Shown: in pieces, positions 7,806 to 14,615 of the stretch
Layout: every line of letters begins with the position of its first letter
Position numbering within the stretch: the first letter of the stretch is position 1
Source: DATEAV01 sp964575425
Lineage (GTDB): Bacteria; Chloroflexota; Anaerolineae; Anaerolineales; E44-bin32
Assembly: GCA_964575425.1 (NCBI GenBank)
Contig: CAZNRD010000058.1
Location: 1-15,840, forward strand
Reading direction: 5' to 3'
DNA: 15,840 nucleotides
Program-made: the position numbers and the translations under genes
Notes under the pieces: generated by a model
Database searches by the model: none
Told to the model about the DNA's origin: nothing
Seen by the model: only the letters and a program-made list of their open reading frames with translations

Positions 7806-8821
7806 CACATCGTCACAGGCCGTCCCGACCGCGACGACTCGTAGATGGCCAGCACCGCGGCCACCGCGCGGCGTGCCTCCTCACCGCCCACCGGCGGCGG
7901 CCGGTGCTCGCGCAGGCTGTCGACAATCGCCTTGTACTGGCTGGCAAACTCCTGGGATCCGAGGGCGGTGGGCGCATTCGCGGCGCCGATGGTCGCGGCG
8001 TCGGCGGTGACCCGCTCGGGCTCACCCTGGATCTCCCACTTCACGACGCGCGTCTCTTCGAGCACGATCGATCCGCGCTCGCCGTGGAGCGCCAGGCGCC
8101 GCGGGAAGCCCGGCGTCACCGACGTGGTGCCGGTGATGGTTGCCAGGCAGCCGTTTTCGAGATCGGCCACGGCCACCGCGGTGTCCTCGACCTCGATCTG
8201 CCGGGCCAGCGTGCGCGCGTACCCGTAGATCGTCCGGGGCGCGCCGGCCAGCCACAGCAAGAGGTCGACCCCATGGATGCCTTGGTTCATCAGCGCTCCG
8301 CCGCCGTCCATGGCCCAGGTGCCGCGCCAGCCCGCGGAGTCGTAGTACGCCTGCGACCGGAGGTACTTCATCGAGAGGTCGGCCAGCAGGAGCCGCCCCA
8401 GACGGCCGTCGGTGATCGCGCGCTTCACCTCGACCACGTCCGGCGCGAAACGAAGCTGCGAGATGACCGCCAGCGTCCGGCCGGTCCGGCGCGCGGCTTC
8501 AATGGCGGCGTCGGCCTGCGCCAGCGTGATCGCCAGCGGCTTCTCGATCACCACGTCCTTGCCAGCTTCCATCGCGGCCACCGCCATCTCGGCGTGCAGG
8601 CCGCTGGGGGCGCAGACCGCGACGGCATCAATATCCGGGCGGCGCAAGAGGGCATCCAGATCAGGTGCCCAGTCGAGGCCGCGCGCCGCGGCGAAGGCCT
8701 GCGCGCGCTCGGGTCGGCGCGACGCAACGGCTACCAGCGTCGCCCCGCCGGTCCGCCCAATCGCTTCAGCGTGAAAGGGAGCGACCGTGCCGCAGCCCAC
8801 AATCGCAAAGCGGATGGGCAT
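7805..8821 (-). CDS. Gfo/Idh/MocA-family NAD(P)-dependent oxidoreductase
   Basis: The 338-residue enzyme has an N-terminal Rossmann fold (FAIVGCGTVAPFHAEA, residues 5-20), the conserved EKPLA segment with K94, and the catalytic region GGGALMNQGIHGVD with H183. These are standard for inositol, glucose-fructose and related sugar dehydrogenases, and the length is normal. The ATG at 8821 is one base after the permease stop (TAGGATG), with AAAGGA a few bases upstream. It presumably oxidises a ring hydroxyl of the imported sugar or cyclitol, giving a keto compound for the isomerase/epimerase and aminotransferase. Exact substrate and cofactor preference are not visible. Confidence 0.93.
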   Translation of the reverse strand: MPIRFAIVGCGTVAPFHAEAIGRTGGATLVAVASRRPERAQAFAAARGLDWAPDLDALLRRPDIDAVAVCAPSGLHAEMAVAAMEAGKDVVIEKPLAITLAQADAAIEAARRTGRTLAVISQLRFAPDVVEVKRAITDGRLGRLLLADLSMKYLRSQAYYDSAGWRGTWAMDGGGALMNQGIHGVDLLLWLAGAPRTIYGYARTLARQIEVEDTAVAVADLENGCLATITGTTSVTPGFPRRLALHGERGSIVLEETRVVKWEIQGEPERVTADAATIGAANAPTALGSQEFASQYKAIVDSLREHRPPPVGGEEARRAVAAVLAIYESSRSGRPVTM

Positions 8822-8822
8822 C

Positions 8823-9653
8823 CTATCCTTTCATGCCGGCCAGCGTCACCCCGCGGATGATGCTGCGGCGTAGGATAAGGAACGCGATCAGCACGGGGAC
8901 CACCGTGAGGACCGACCCCGCCGTGATCCGACCGTAGTCGACGGTGAAGGCCCGCTGAAACATCGCCAGCCCCAGTTCCATGGTGAACAGGGTCCGATCG
9001 CTGGTCACGATCATCGGCCAGATGAAGAAGGCCCAGGCGTTGGTGACGGCCAGGATGGCCAGCGCTCCCAGCGCCGGTTTGGAGAGCGGCAGTACCACTC
9101 GTCGAAAGATGTAGAACTCCGTCGCGCCGTCGATGCGCGCGGCATCGAGCAGTTCGTCGGGGATCGTCATGATGCTCTGGCGCATGAAGAAGATGCCGAA
9201 GCTCATGATCAGCAGGGGCGCGGCGATGCCCTGGTACGTGTTGATCCACCCCAGCGCCTTGATCTGCAGGTAGAAAGGCACCATGTAGGACTCGAAGGGG
9301 ATCATGGCAGTGACCAGCACGATGATGAACAGCAGATCCCGTCCGGGGAACCGGTACTTGGCAAAGATGAACCCGGCCAGCGACGATGTGAACAGGATCG
9401 CGAGGGCGGAGGCCGTCGAGACGACCGCGGTGTTCCAGACATACCGTAGCCACGGCGCCGCCTGCACCACATCGGCGTAGTGGGCAAGCGTTGGATGCGC
9501 AGGCCAGAGCCGCAACGAAGGGTTGAGGATCTCCGCCGAAGGCGTGAGCGACGTTGTGAGCATCCACACAAATGGGAGCAGCATGAGACCTGCGGCGGCC
9601 AGGAGGATGCCGTGGAGGGCCAGGCTCCGGAGCACCACGCGGGCAGTCGCCAC
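8823..9653 (-). CDS. Carbohydrate ABC transporter permease, MalG type
   Basis: The 276-residue membrane protein has about six hydrophobic segments and the EAA coupling loop at 167-192 (DELLDAARIDGATEFYIF). Its length and N-terminal helix (LLPFVWMLTTSL) match the MalG/UgpE branch of family CUT1. I chose the GTG at 9653, two bases after the stop of the MalF-type gene, because it gives the normal family length. An upstream in-frame ATG at 9776 would add 41 non-hydrophobic residues overlapping the preceding gene. It pairs with the permease encoded upstream to form the membrane channel of the sugar importer. Confidence 0.93.
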   Translation of the reverse strand: MATARVVLRSLALHGILLAAAGLMLLPFVWMLTTSLTPSAEILNPSLRLWPAHPTLAHYADVVQAAPWLRYVWNTAVVSTASALAILFTSSLAGFIFAKYRFPGRDLLFIIVLVTAMIPFESYMVPFYLQIKALGWINTYQGIAAPLLIMSFGIFFMRQSIMTIPDELLDAARIDGATEFYIFRRVVLPLSKPALGALAILAVTNAWAFFIWPMIVTSDRTLFTMELGLAMFQRAFTVDYGRITAGSVLTVVPVLIAFLILRRSIIRGVTLAGMKG

Positions 9654-9655
9654 GG

Positions 9656-10579
9656 CTAGCGGTCTTCCCGGAACAACCGCATGTGCATCAGCGTCAACAC
9701 CAGCACCAGGCCCAGGAGAATTGCGGCTTCGGCAGAGGCGTATCCCACCCTGTAGTAGCGAAATCCATTCTCCCACATGTCGTAGACGAGCGTGCGGACC
9801 AACCTCGCGGCCGCCCCCTGAATGTCGCTGGTCATCATGAAGACCGGCGTGAATACATTGTAGGAGTTGATCGTCGAGATCACCACGACGAAGAGGATCA
9901 TCGGCCGCAACAGGGGGAGGGTGATGTGCCGGAAGATTCTCGAACCGGAGGCGCCGTCCACCACTGCTGCTTCATAGTACTCCTGAGGGATATTGTTGAG
10001 GCCGACGAGGAACATGATGAGATTGTAACCCAGAGTCTTCCAGACCATCACAATGAGGATCGAGATGAGGGCCAGCCGCTCGTCCACGAGCCAGGCCTGG
10101 GGCGCAAGTCCGAGGACCACCATGGCCTGGTTGAGTGGCCCGTACCGGGTATCGTAGATCCATTTCCAGACGACCGTGACAGGGACCCATGGCGTCACGA
10201 CCGGCAGGAAGTAGATGAGTTGGTAGATCGGCGCGCCGCGGACCTGCGCGTTCACGGTCACGGCCAGCAGCAGCGCCAGGACCGTTCCGAGAATCACGCT
10301 TCCTGCGGCGAGAACACTGGTGTTGACGAGCGCCGTCTGAAAGTTCGCGTCTCGAATCAACTCCAGGTAGTTACCCCACCCGACGAAGATGCGGATCGGG
10401 CGGATCATGTCCCAGTTGTACAGGCTGGCCGCCAGCGTCGTAACGATGGGGACGATGCGCAGGTAGGCAAAGAGGAGCAGCGTCGGAGCCAGGCCCAGGT
10501 AGCAGAACAGGTAGATCCCGAGCTGCCGCCGGCTGACGCCTCGATAGAGCCATTGCGCGTTCGCAGTCAGCTCTCGCAC
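9656..10579 (-). CDS. Carbohydrate ABC transporter permease, MalF/UgpA type
   Basis: The 307-residue inner-membrane permease of the CUT1 sugar-uptake family has six predicted transmembrane stretches, the first at about residues 22-45. The EAA loop lies at 200-226 (EYYEAAVVDGASGSRIF). The start is the GTG at 10579, preceded by GGTGA; no better ATG is available upstream. It follows the solute-binding protein gene after a 112-bp gap carrying a long hairpin, and precedes the MalG-type gene by two bases. That is the classical SBP, permease, permease order. Confidence 0.93.
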   Translation of the reverse strand: MRELTANAQWLYRGVSRRQLGIYLFCYLGLAPTLLLFAYLRIVPIVTTLAASLYNWDMIRPIRIFVGWGNYLELIRDANFQTALVNTSVLAAGSVILGTVLALLLAVTVNAQVRGAPIYQLIYFLPVVTPWVPVTVVWKWIYDTRYGPLNQAMVVLGLAPQAWLVDERLALISILIVMVWKTLGYNLIMFLVGLNNIPQEYYEAAVVDGASGSRIFRHITLPLLRPMILFVVVISTINSYNVFTPVFMMTSDIQGAAARLVRTLVYDMWENGFRYYRVGYASAEAAILLGLVLVLTLMHMRLFREDR

Positions 10580-10630
10580 GGTTTCACCGACGCCCGATGT
10601 CTTGCGTTGTAGCCTGATGTCCTGGGCGCC

Positions 10631-10661
10631 GGGGCCCGGCCCCTGCTGGGGCCGGGTCCCC
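10631..10661 (-). other. Long GC hairpin between the binding-protein and permease genes
   Basis: GGGGCCCGGCCCC at 10631-10643 pairs with 10648-10661 around a TGCT loop. This gives a 13-bp stem with one bulged base at 10657. It lies in the 112-bp gap after the SBP stop (10692). No T-run follows on the minus strand. Hairpins in this position in maltose-type operons stabilise the SBP mRNA or reduce read-through into the permeases, so that more binding protein than permease is made. A competing small hairpin, CCCC/GGGG at 10658-10669, shares one arm. Confidence 0.6.
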
Positions 10662-10691
10662 TGATGGGGTCGCGCGCGGACATCCGCCCTG

Positions 10692-12002
10692 CTACTCGGC
10701 GAGCAACCCTTCTCTTCGCAGGATGTCGTTCGTCTCCCTCGCAGCCTCTTCGATGAACCTGGCGATGCCTGCCGGGTTGTCCACCAGCGACTTGTCTGCG
10801 AACGCCCGCTCCAGCCGCGCGGCGAGCTTGGTCAGAATCTCGTCGAACGGGCCGATCGGGAGGTACCAGTAGAACTCGAATCCCTCAGGGGCTTCGAAGA
10901 ACGCCTTGAACTGCGGCGCCTTCCGGATCTGGGCGGTGTAGTCCACGTCCTGCCGTGCCGGCATCCAGCCCACCATCTCGAGGAGCAATTGCTGGTTCTC
11001 CGGGCGCATAATGAAACTGACGAAGTCCCACGCCACCTCCGGATTCTTCGCCGACCGGGTCACGAAGAGGTTCACAGAGTTGATGATGGTCCCGGCCCGC
11101 CGATGGCGAGGCAGCGGAGCCGTCGTGTAGAGCAGGCCCGGATTGTTGGCGCGGAGGAAGCCGATCACCCAGGATTCCCGGGTGAACATGGCTGACTGTT
11201 CGAGGGCGAAGGCCTCCGCATCCCGCTTCAGCGTGGGGTCGTCGCACTTGTACTTGTGAACGAGATCCACATACAGCTTCAGCGCGTCGCGTCCGGCCTG
11301 GTTATTGTAGCCGGCTCGATACTTCCCACCGGGGCGAGCTTCAATGATGGTCCCACCGGCCGGATAGAGCCAGAACCACCACTTCTCGCCCACGCCGCTG
11401 CCACCACCAAAGAGTCTGAGCCCGATACCCCCTTGCGCGATCCTGCCGGTCGCGTCCCGCTTGGTGAGCTTCTGGCAGTACTCGATGACCTCGTCCCACG
11501 TCTGGGGCGCACGCCTCAGCCCGGCTTCCTGAAACATCTTGATGTTCCAGAACAACACCTGGCGGCCCTGGAAGAACGGCACCCCGTAGGTCTTGCGCTG
11601 GTAGGTGTTGATGATGCGCATGGCGTCCGGGAACGCCTTGCCCTGCAGGAAGGTTTCCTGCGCATGCGGGTTGGGCGGGATGAACCCCGCCTCGATGAAC
11701 CGCTGCAGTGCGTAGGTTGAGATCTCGAGGATGTCGGCCGCGGTGTCGGCAGGGATAGTCGCGGCCAGTTTGCGCTCGAAGTCGCGCAACGGATGCGTGA
11801 GGATCGAGATCTCCACCGTTGGATTGGCGCGGCGGTAGTCCGCAGCCATCCTCTCATAGAAGGGGCCGATCTCCGGGAAGCCGCCCCAGAGGCTCAGCCG
11901 GACGGTAGGCGCACCATAGGCTGGTGCCACGGCGAGAAGGCCGGCGACCAGCAGGACGCACAACCCCAGGATGCCGGGGTGGCGAGGTTGTCGCGTGCGC
12001 AT
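10692..12002 (-). CDS. Sugar ABC transporter substrate-binding protein (family 1)
   Basis: The 436-residue exported protein has a signal peptide at residues 1-30 (MRTRQPRHPG, then a hydrophobic core, ending APAYG-A). No lipobox cysteine is seen. The mature protein begins VRLSLWGGFPEIGPFYERM, and the internal segments KTYGVPFFQGRQVLFWN, GVGEKWWFWLYPAGG and NPEVAWDFVSFIM are typical of CUT1 oligosaccharide and sugar-derivative binding proteins. Several aromatic residues are likely to stack on sugar rings. The ATG at 12002 has a G-rich GGGGGGA site a few bases upstream. It lies 45 bp after the cupin stop and 112 bp before its two permease genes. No ATPase gene belongs to this set. Confidence 0.93.
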   Translation of the reverse strand: MRTRQPRHPGILGLCVLLVAGLLAVAPAYGAPTVRLSLWGGFPEIGPFYERMAADYRRANPTVEISILTHPLRDFERKLAATIPADTAADILEISTYALQRFIEAGFIPPNPHAQETFLQGKAFPDAMRIINTYQRKTYGVPFFQGRQVLFWNIKMFQEAGLRRAPQTWDEVIEYCQKLTKRDATGRIAQGGIGLRLFGGGSGVGEKWWFWLYPAGGTIIEARPGGKYRAGYNNQAGRDALKLYVDLVHKYKCDDPTLKRDAEAFALEQSAMFTRESWVIGFLRANNPGLLYTTAPLPRHRRAGTIINSVNLFVTRSAKNPEVAWDFVSFIMRPENQQLLLEMVGWMPARQDVDYTAQIRKAPQFKAFFEAPEGFEFYWYLPIGPFDEILTKLAARLERAFADKSLVDNPAGIARFIEEAARETNDILRREGLLAE

Positions 12003-12047
12003 CGCAATCCCCCCTGTTCTCCAAAGTGCCGGGAGGAAGGCGGTGGC

Positions 12048-12395
12048 CTATCCGGTGCCCGCCCCACTCTCCGGCCTGACGTAGGACACGACGTAGAGGT
12101 ATTCCAGCGGATCCGCCGGGCTGTCGTTGGACACGCCGTGCTGCGTGCCGAGGGGAATGTAGACGGCGTGGCCGGGCCCGATCGCGCGGCGCTCCTGCCC
12201 AAGGGTCACCGCGCCGTGGCCCCGCAAGATGTAGTAGACTTGCTCTTCGTCCTTATGGACGTGCGTTGGGACCTCGGAGCCGGGACGGACGCTGACCAGG
12301 CTCATCGCCATGCAGGCGGTGTCAAAGACCCGCCGGTAGGCGGCATAGGTATAGTCCTCGGTGCCTAGCGTTGCGGTATCGATAACGCCTGCCAC
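12048..12395 (-). CDS. Small single-domain cupin
   Basis: The 115-residue protein consists of one cupin barrel. The metal site can be read as H45 and H47 (THVHKDEEQ), Q52 (or E51) and H86 (GTQHGVS). The H-x-H-x4-Q-H spacing is the same as the ligand set reported for KdgF, a cupin of pectin and alginate breakdown. However, the acidic and aromatic residues that KdgF uses further downstream are not obvious here (LYVVSYVRPES). The GTG at 12395 is chosen because GGGAGGG lies six bases before it. The ATG at 12449 lies inside a candidate operator. It is the first gene of the long minus-strand directon, 54 bp downstream of that operator. A role as sugar isomerase, mutarotase-like helper or ligand sensor is possible but unproven. 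Confidence 0.85.
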   Translation of the reverse strand: MAGVIDTATLGTEDYTYAAYRRVFDTACMAMSLVSVRPGSEVPTHVHKDEEQVYYILRGHGAVTLGQERRAIGPGHAVYIPLGTQHGVSNDSPADPLEYLYVVSYVRPESGAGTG

Positions 12396-12448
12396 GCCGT
12401 TCCCTCCCGACCGCCCCAGGGCTGTCACTGCCTCCACAGGTCCGAGCA

Positions 12449-12462
12449 TGACAACGCTGGCA
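12449..12462. promoter_or_regulatory. LacI-family operator-like site O1, cupin/ABC operon
   Basis: TGACAACGCTGGCA matches 12 of 14 positions of the CcpA-type cre pattern TGWAARCGYTWNCW, as I recall it, typical of LacI/GalR-family operators with a central CG. It lies 54 bp upstream of the cupin start and is nearly identical to the site at 14579. TTGTCA on the minus strand could act as a -35 box, but no good -10 box is found at the right distance. Confidence 0.45.
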
Positions 12463-12485
12463 GGACATTACTGTGGAATTCGCTT

Positions 12486-12562
12486 CTGACATGGGAACTC
12501 CTGCTGGTGGGGAAGCGCACCACCACCAGGGAATCCCTCCCTGGTACGGTAGACGCTGTCAG
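12486..12562 (+). promoter_or_regulatory. Conserved inverted-repeat leader element, copy 1
   Basis: An outer pair CTGACA (12486-12491) / TGTCAG (12557-12562) encloses two alternative inner hairpins. One is CTGGTGG 12504-12510 with CCACCAG 12523-12529; the other is CCAGGGA 12526-12532 with TCCCTGG 12538-12544. The inner stems share 12526-12529 and so exclude each other. All three pairings persist in the copy at 14616-14692, with compensatory or G-U changes (one A-C mismatch). It could be a structured 5' RNA or a set of DNA-binding repeats. Confidence 0.4.
12548..12561. promoter_or_regulatory. LacI-family operator-like site O2, copy 1
   Basis: GGTAGACGCTGTCA shares the core ACGCTxxCA with O1 and matches 11 of 14 cre positions. 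It lies exactly 99 bp from O1, as in the second block. It overlaps the right arm of the outer inverted repeat of the leader. Confidence 0.35.
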
Positions 12563-12577
12563 GAACCGGGGGGTAAG

Positions 12578-12664
12578 GTGCCACAAGGAACCCGGGACTC
12601 TCCACCAACCATCAGGGAAGAGTGCGTGCACGAACAGACCCGGCACCGGGCGATGCGTGCACTC
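12578..12664 (+). pseudogene. LacI-family regulator remnant, N-terminus only, helix-turn-helix deleted
   Basis: Starting from the GTG at 12578, the frame reads VPQGTRDSPPTI and then REECVHEQTRHRAMRALLRRR. The intact regulator reads VPRETRNPPPTI, then the HTH, then GEEYVHDDTRRRVTRAIRR. Nineteen codons that encode the DNA-recognition helices are missing in frame. After about residue 30 the similarity ends where the convergent corrinoid gene stops. No effector-binding domain is present. The frame stays open to 12982, but only as antisense of the corrinoid gene. This is a decayed duplicate, not a working regulator. Confidence 0.75.
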
Positions 12665-13321
12665 CTACGGCGCCGCGGAGTCCAGGGCGAGGACCTTCCT
12701 GGCCATCCGCACCGCCACGGCGGCGCTCTCACCATACCCATCGGCGCCAACCTCGGCGGCGAACCGGGCCGTTACCGGCGCGCCACCAACCAGCACCCTG
12801 ACATTGTCGCGAAGCCCTGCGTCGACGATCGCGCGGATCACCACACCCATCTGGAGCATCGTTGTGGTAAGCAGGGCCGAGAGTCCGAGAACGTCCGCCT
12901 GGTGCTCTCGCACCGCCTGCACGAACTGCTCGGCCGGTACGTCGACCCCCAGGTCCACAATCTGGAACCCGGCGCCCTCTAACATCATGGCGATCAGGTT
13001 CTTTCCAATGTCGTGGAGGTCTCCCCTGACGGTTCCGATGACCACGGTAGCCACCGGCCTCACCTCGCGTTGGGTGAGCAGCGGCTTGAGCAGGGCCAGG
13101 CCCGCCTGCATCGCCCGTGCTGACACCAGCATCTCTGGCACGAAGTATTCCTGGCGTTCGAACCGTGCGCCAACCTCGGCCATGGCCGGCACCATCCAGC
13201 GGCTCACGATTTCCTCCGGGGGCGTCCCCTGATCGATAGCTCTCTGGACGAGTCCCTTCGTACGGGCGAGATCGCCATCTATGATGGCGACGGAAAGAGC
13301 CTCTAGGCCCAATGGGGGCAT
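12665..13321 (-). CDS. Corrinoid (B12-binding) protein of a methyltransferase system
   Basis: The 218-residue cytosolic protein has an N-terminal helical cap domain (about 1-85) and a cobalamin-binding domain with all key motifs: DLHDIGKN at 101-108, where H103 is the lower axial cobalt ligand; SALLTTTM at 148-155; and GGAPV at 179-183. Size and layout match MtaC/MttC/MtmC-type corrinoid proteins, which carry a methyl group on cobalt between two methyltransferases. The ATG at 13321 is preceded by GGGGAGG nine bases upstream. The gene is 70 bp downstream of the URO-D-family methyltransferase gene, its likely partner. No MtrH-type second methyltransferase or corrinoid activase gene is in the window. 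Its 3' end touches the lacI remnant on the other strand. Confidence 0.93.
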   Translation of the reverse strand: MPPLGLEALSVAIIDGDLARTKGLVQRAIDQGTPPEEIVSRWMVPAMAEVGARFERQEYFVPEMLVSARAMQAGLALLKPLLTQREVRPVATVVIGTVRGDLHDIGKNLIAMMLEGAGFQIVDLGVDVPAEQFVQAVREHQADVLGLSALLTTTMLQMGVVIRAIVDAGLRDNVRVLVGGAPVTARFAAEVGADGYGESAAVAVRMARKVLALDSAAP

Positions 13322-13322
13322 G

Positions 13323-13354
13323 CCGCGATTCCTCCCCGCACTGCGATTTCGCGG
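13323..13354 (-). promoter_or_regulatory. Possible hairpin enclosing the corrinoid gene ribosome site
   Basis: CCGCGA/TCGCGG (13323-13328 with 13349-13354) can form a 6-bp stem ending one base before the ATG at 13321. The loop holds the GGGGAGG ribosome-binding site. It might modulate translation. The stem is short, and chance is possible in GC-rich DNA. Confidence 0.25.
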
Positions 13355-13391
13355 TGATGCTTCGACAGCCGTGCGCCATCATCCAAGGACA

Positions 13392-14510
13392 TCACATGGC
13401 TCCTACCGACTTTAGGGTCTCATCATAGACCGCCAATAGATTCGCCAGCGGCACATCAGGCTGCACGGCGTTAGACGGGGCCAGGATCAGGCCGCCGTCG
13501 TGTCCCAGCTCTCTTATGCGCGCTCTGACTTCAGCCCGCACATCCTCGACGCTTCCAAATGGCAGGGTGCGCTGTGAGGAAAGCGTCGAACGGAACGTTA
13601 TGTGGGTTCCATACTGGTGTTTGAGTGCGAAGACGTCCATGCATTCCGGCTGCAGAGGATCGATGATATCGAAGCCAATATCAATGAGATCAGGAATCAC
13701 CGTCTGCATGGCACCGTCGCTGTGGAAGTAGTAGTAGATACCAGGGCGACGCGTTGCGGTGATCACCCGTGCGAGACGTGGTTTGATCTCAGCACGCCAC
13801 CATGCCGGCGAGATCAACATGCCCTGACCGCTTGCGATGTCGCCGGCCATCTGAATGATGTCGGCCCCGGCCTGGATCATTCGGCTCACGTCGGCGATCT
13901 TGTGGTCGGTGATGCGGTCGAGCAGCCGTGTGGTGAATGCATGGTTGAGGCGCGTGTCCATCAGGAATTGTTCGAATCCGCGCAGCTCCCACGCATCACG
14001 GAAGATATTCCCGGTCTCCACCTGAACCATGTAGCGATCCTTGAACCGCTGCACCTGAGCGGAGATATGCGCGTATCGCTCAGGGAGATCAGGATTCGGG
14101 AACGTGAAGGCGTCCGGGCTCTCGGCTCCCCGGAGGGGATGATGAGTGAATCTGAAGTAGGTATTCGTGCTATCTATGACTCGGCGAATGCCGCGATCAT
14201 CTTCGAACTCGCCGGTTGGTAAGATCCGAACAAGGTCCCGCGACCCGACGCCCACGTAGGCCTCAACTGGGCCGGGCACCGCCGTGGAAGCGAATTCGGC
14301 AGATGGCTCGATGACGGCCTGGCGGAAATCGAAGCCGAGCATGTCCTTGATCTGGTCATCGTCGTGCATGCCAAGGTAGGCACGAAGACTCCTCCATACT
14401 TCCGGGCGGAAGGCTCCATCCAATGGAGGACGGTCGGGAGCAACTTGGCTCAGCGTCATCCGTACCCGGTCACACGGTCTCATGGCCTGGCCCCCGGCCG
14501 CAATTCCCAT
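13392..14510 (-). CDS. Uroporphyrinogen decarboxylase-family (MtaA/MtbA-like) methyltransferase
   Basis: The 372-residue TIM-barrel protein of the URO-D superfamily has landmarks AGDIASGQGMLISP (222-235), YYYFHSDG with H263, PLQPECMD with C290, and LAPSNAVQPDVPLANLL (343-359). These fit the corrinoid-linked methyltransferase branch rather than haem-pathway HemE, and the next gene is a corrinoid protein. H263 and C290 may be zinc or substrate ligands; the HxC plus Cys pattern of MtaA is not fully present. Such proteins move methyl groups to or from cobalamin, often from O-methyl or N-methyl compounds. The ATG at 14510 has AGGAA seven bases upstream; a second ATG at 14483 (MRPCDRVRMTL) fits the usual family N-terminus and is a good alternative. 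It is transcribed divergently from lacI. Substrate unknown. Confidence 0.9.
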   Translation of the reverse strand: MGIAAGGQAMRPCDRVRMTLSQVAPDRPPLDGAFRPEVWRSLRAYLGMHDDDQIKDMLGFDFRQAVIEPSAEFASTAVPGPVEAYVGVGSRDLVRILPTGEFEDDRGIRRVIDSTNTYFRFTHHPLRGAESPDAFTFPNPDLPERYAHISAQVQRFKDRYMVQVETGNIFRDAWELRGFEQFLMDTRLNHAFTTRLLDRITDHKIADVSRMIQAGADIIQMAGDIASGQGMLISPAWWRAEIKPRLARVITATRRPGIYYYFHSDGAMQTVIPDLIDIGFDIIDPLQPECMDVFALKHQYGTHITFRSTLSSQRTLPFGSVEDVRAEVRARIRELGHDGGLILAPSNAVQPDVPLANLLAVYDETLKSVGAM

Positions 14511-14578
14511 TTTCGGTTCCTAATGCCCCGGCAGCGCCGCCGACCGACGCAGCATTACCCCGGCCGCAGGTCCGGACA

Positions 14579-14592
14579 TGACAACGCTAGCA
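14579..14592. promoter_or_regulatory. LacI-family operator-like site O1, methyltransferase/lacI divergent region
   Basis: TGACAACGCTAGCA matches 13 of 14 positions of the cre-type pattern TGWAARCGYTWNCW and has the central CG expected of LacI/GalR operators. It lies 69 bp upstream of the URO-D-family start and 116 bp before lacI, in the 197-bp divergent gap. Binding here could repress both directions. I see no convincing sigma-70 promoter: TATTTT at 14605-14610 is too far from ATGACA at 14578. Confidence 0.5.
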
Positions 14593-14615
14593 TAGCGCCG
14601 CAGGTATTTTCGCCT

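Larger units (their letters stand above)
12438..12675. repeat. Diverged second copy of the lacI promoter/leader/5' region
   Basis: This block aligns with 14568 onward at a constant offset of 2130, without gaps to 12614. Then 57 bases present in the other copy are missing, and similarity resumes at offset 2187 until about 12664-12675. Over 12486-12614 I count about 21 differences in 129 positions, nearly all transitions. It contains the operator-like sites, the inverted-repeat leader and the lacI remnant listed separately. The right end runs into the 3' end of the corrinoid gene. Confidence 0.85.

Noticed and set aside
12361..12380. Third operator-like core (AACGCTAG on the minus strand) inside the cupin gene
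   Set aside because: It matches only about 8 of 14 positions of the operator pattern outside the core and lies in coding sequence.
12438..12664. Insertion sequence or transposon explaining the repeat
   Set aside because: No transposase, terminal inverted repeats or target duplications are seen. The repeat contents are a promoter region and the 5' end of a regulator gene.
12473..12982. Plus-strand open frame of 169 codons as a real gene
   Set aside because: Its first part is the conserved non-coding leader plus the lacI remnant; the rest is antisense of the corrinoid gene. No domain is present.
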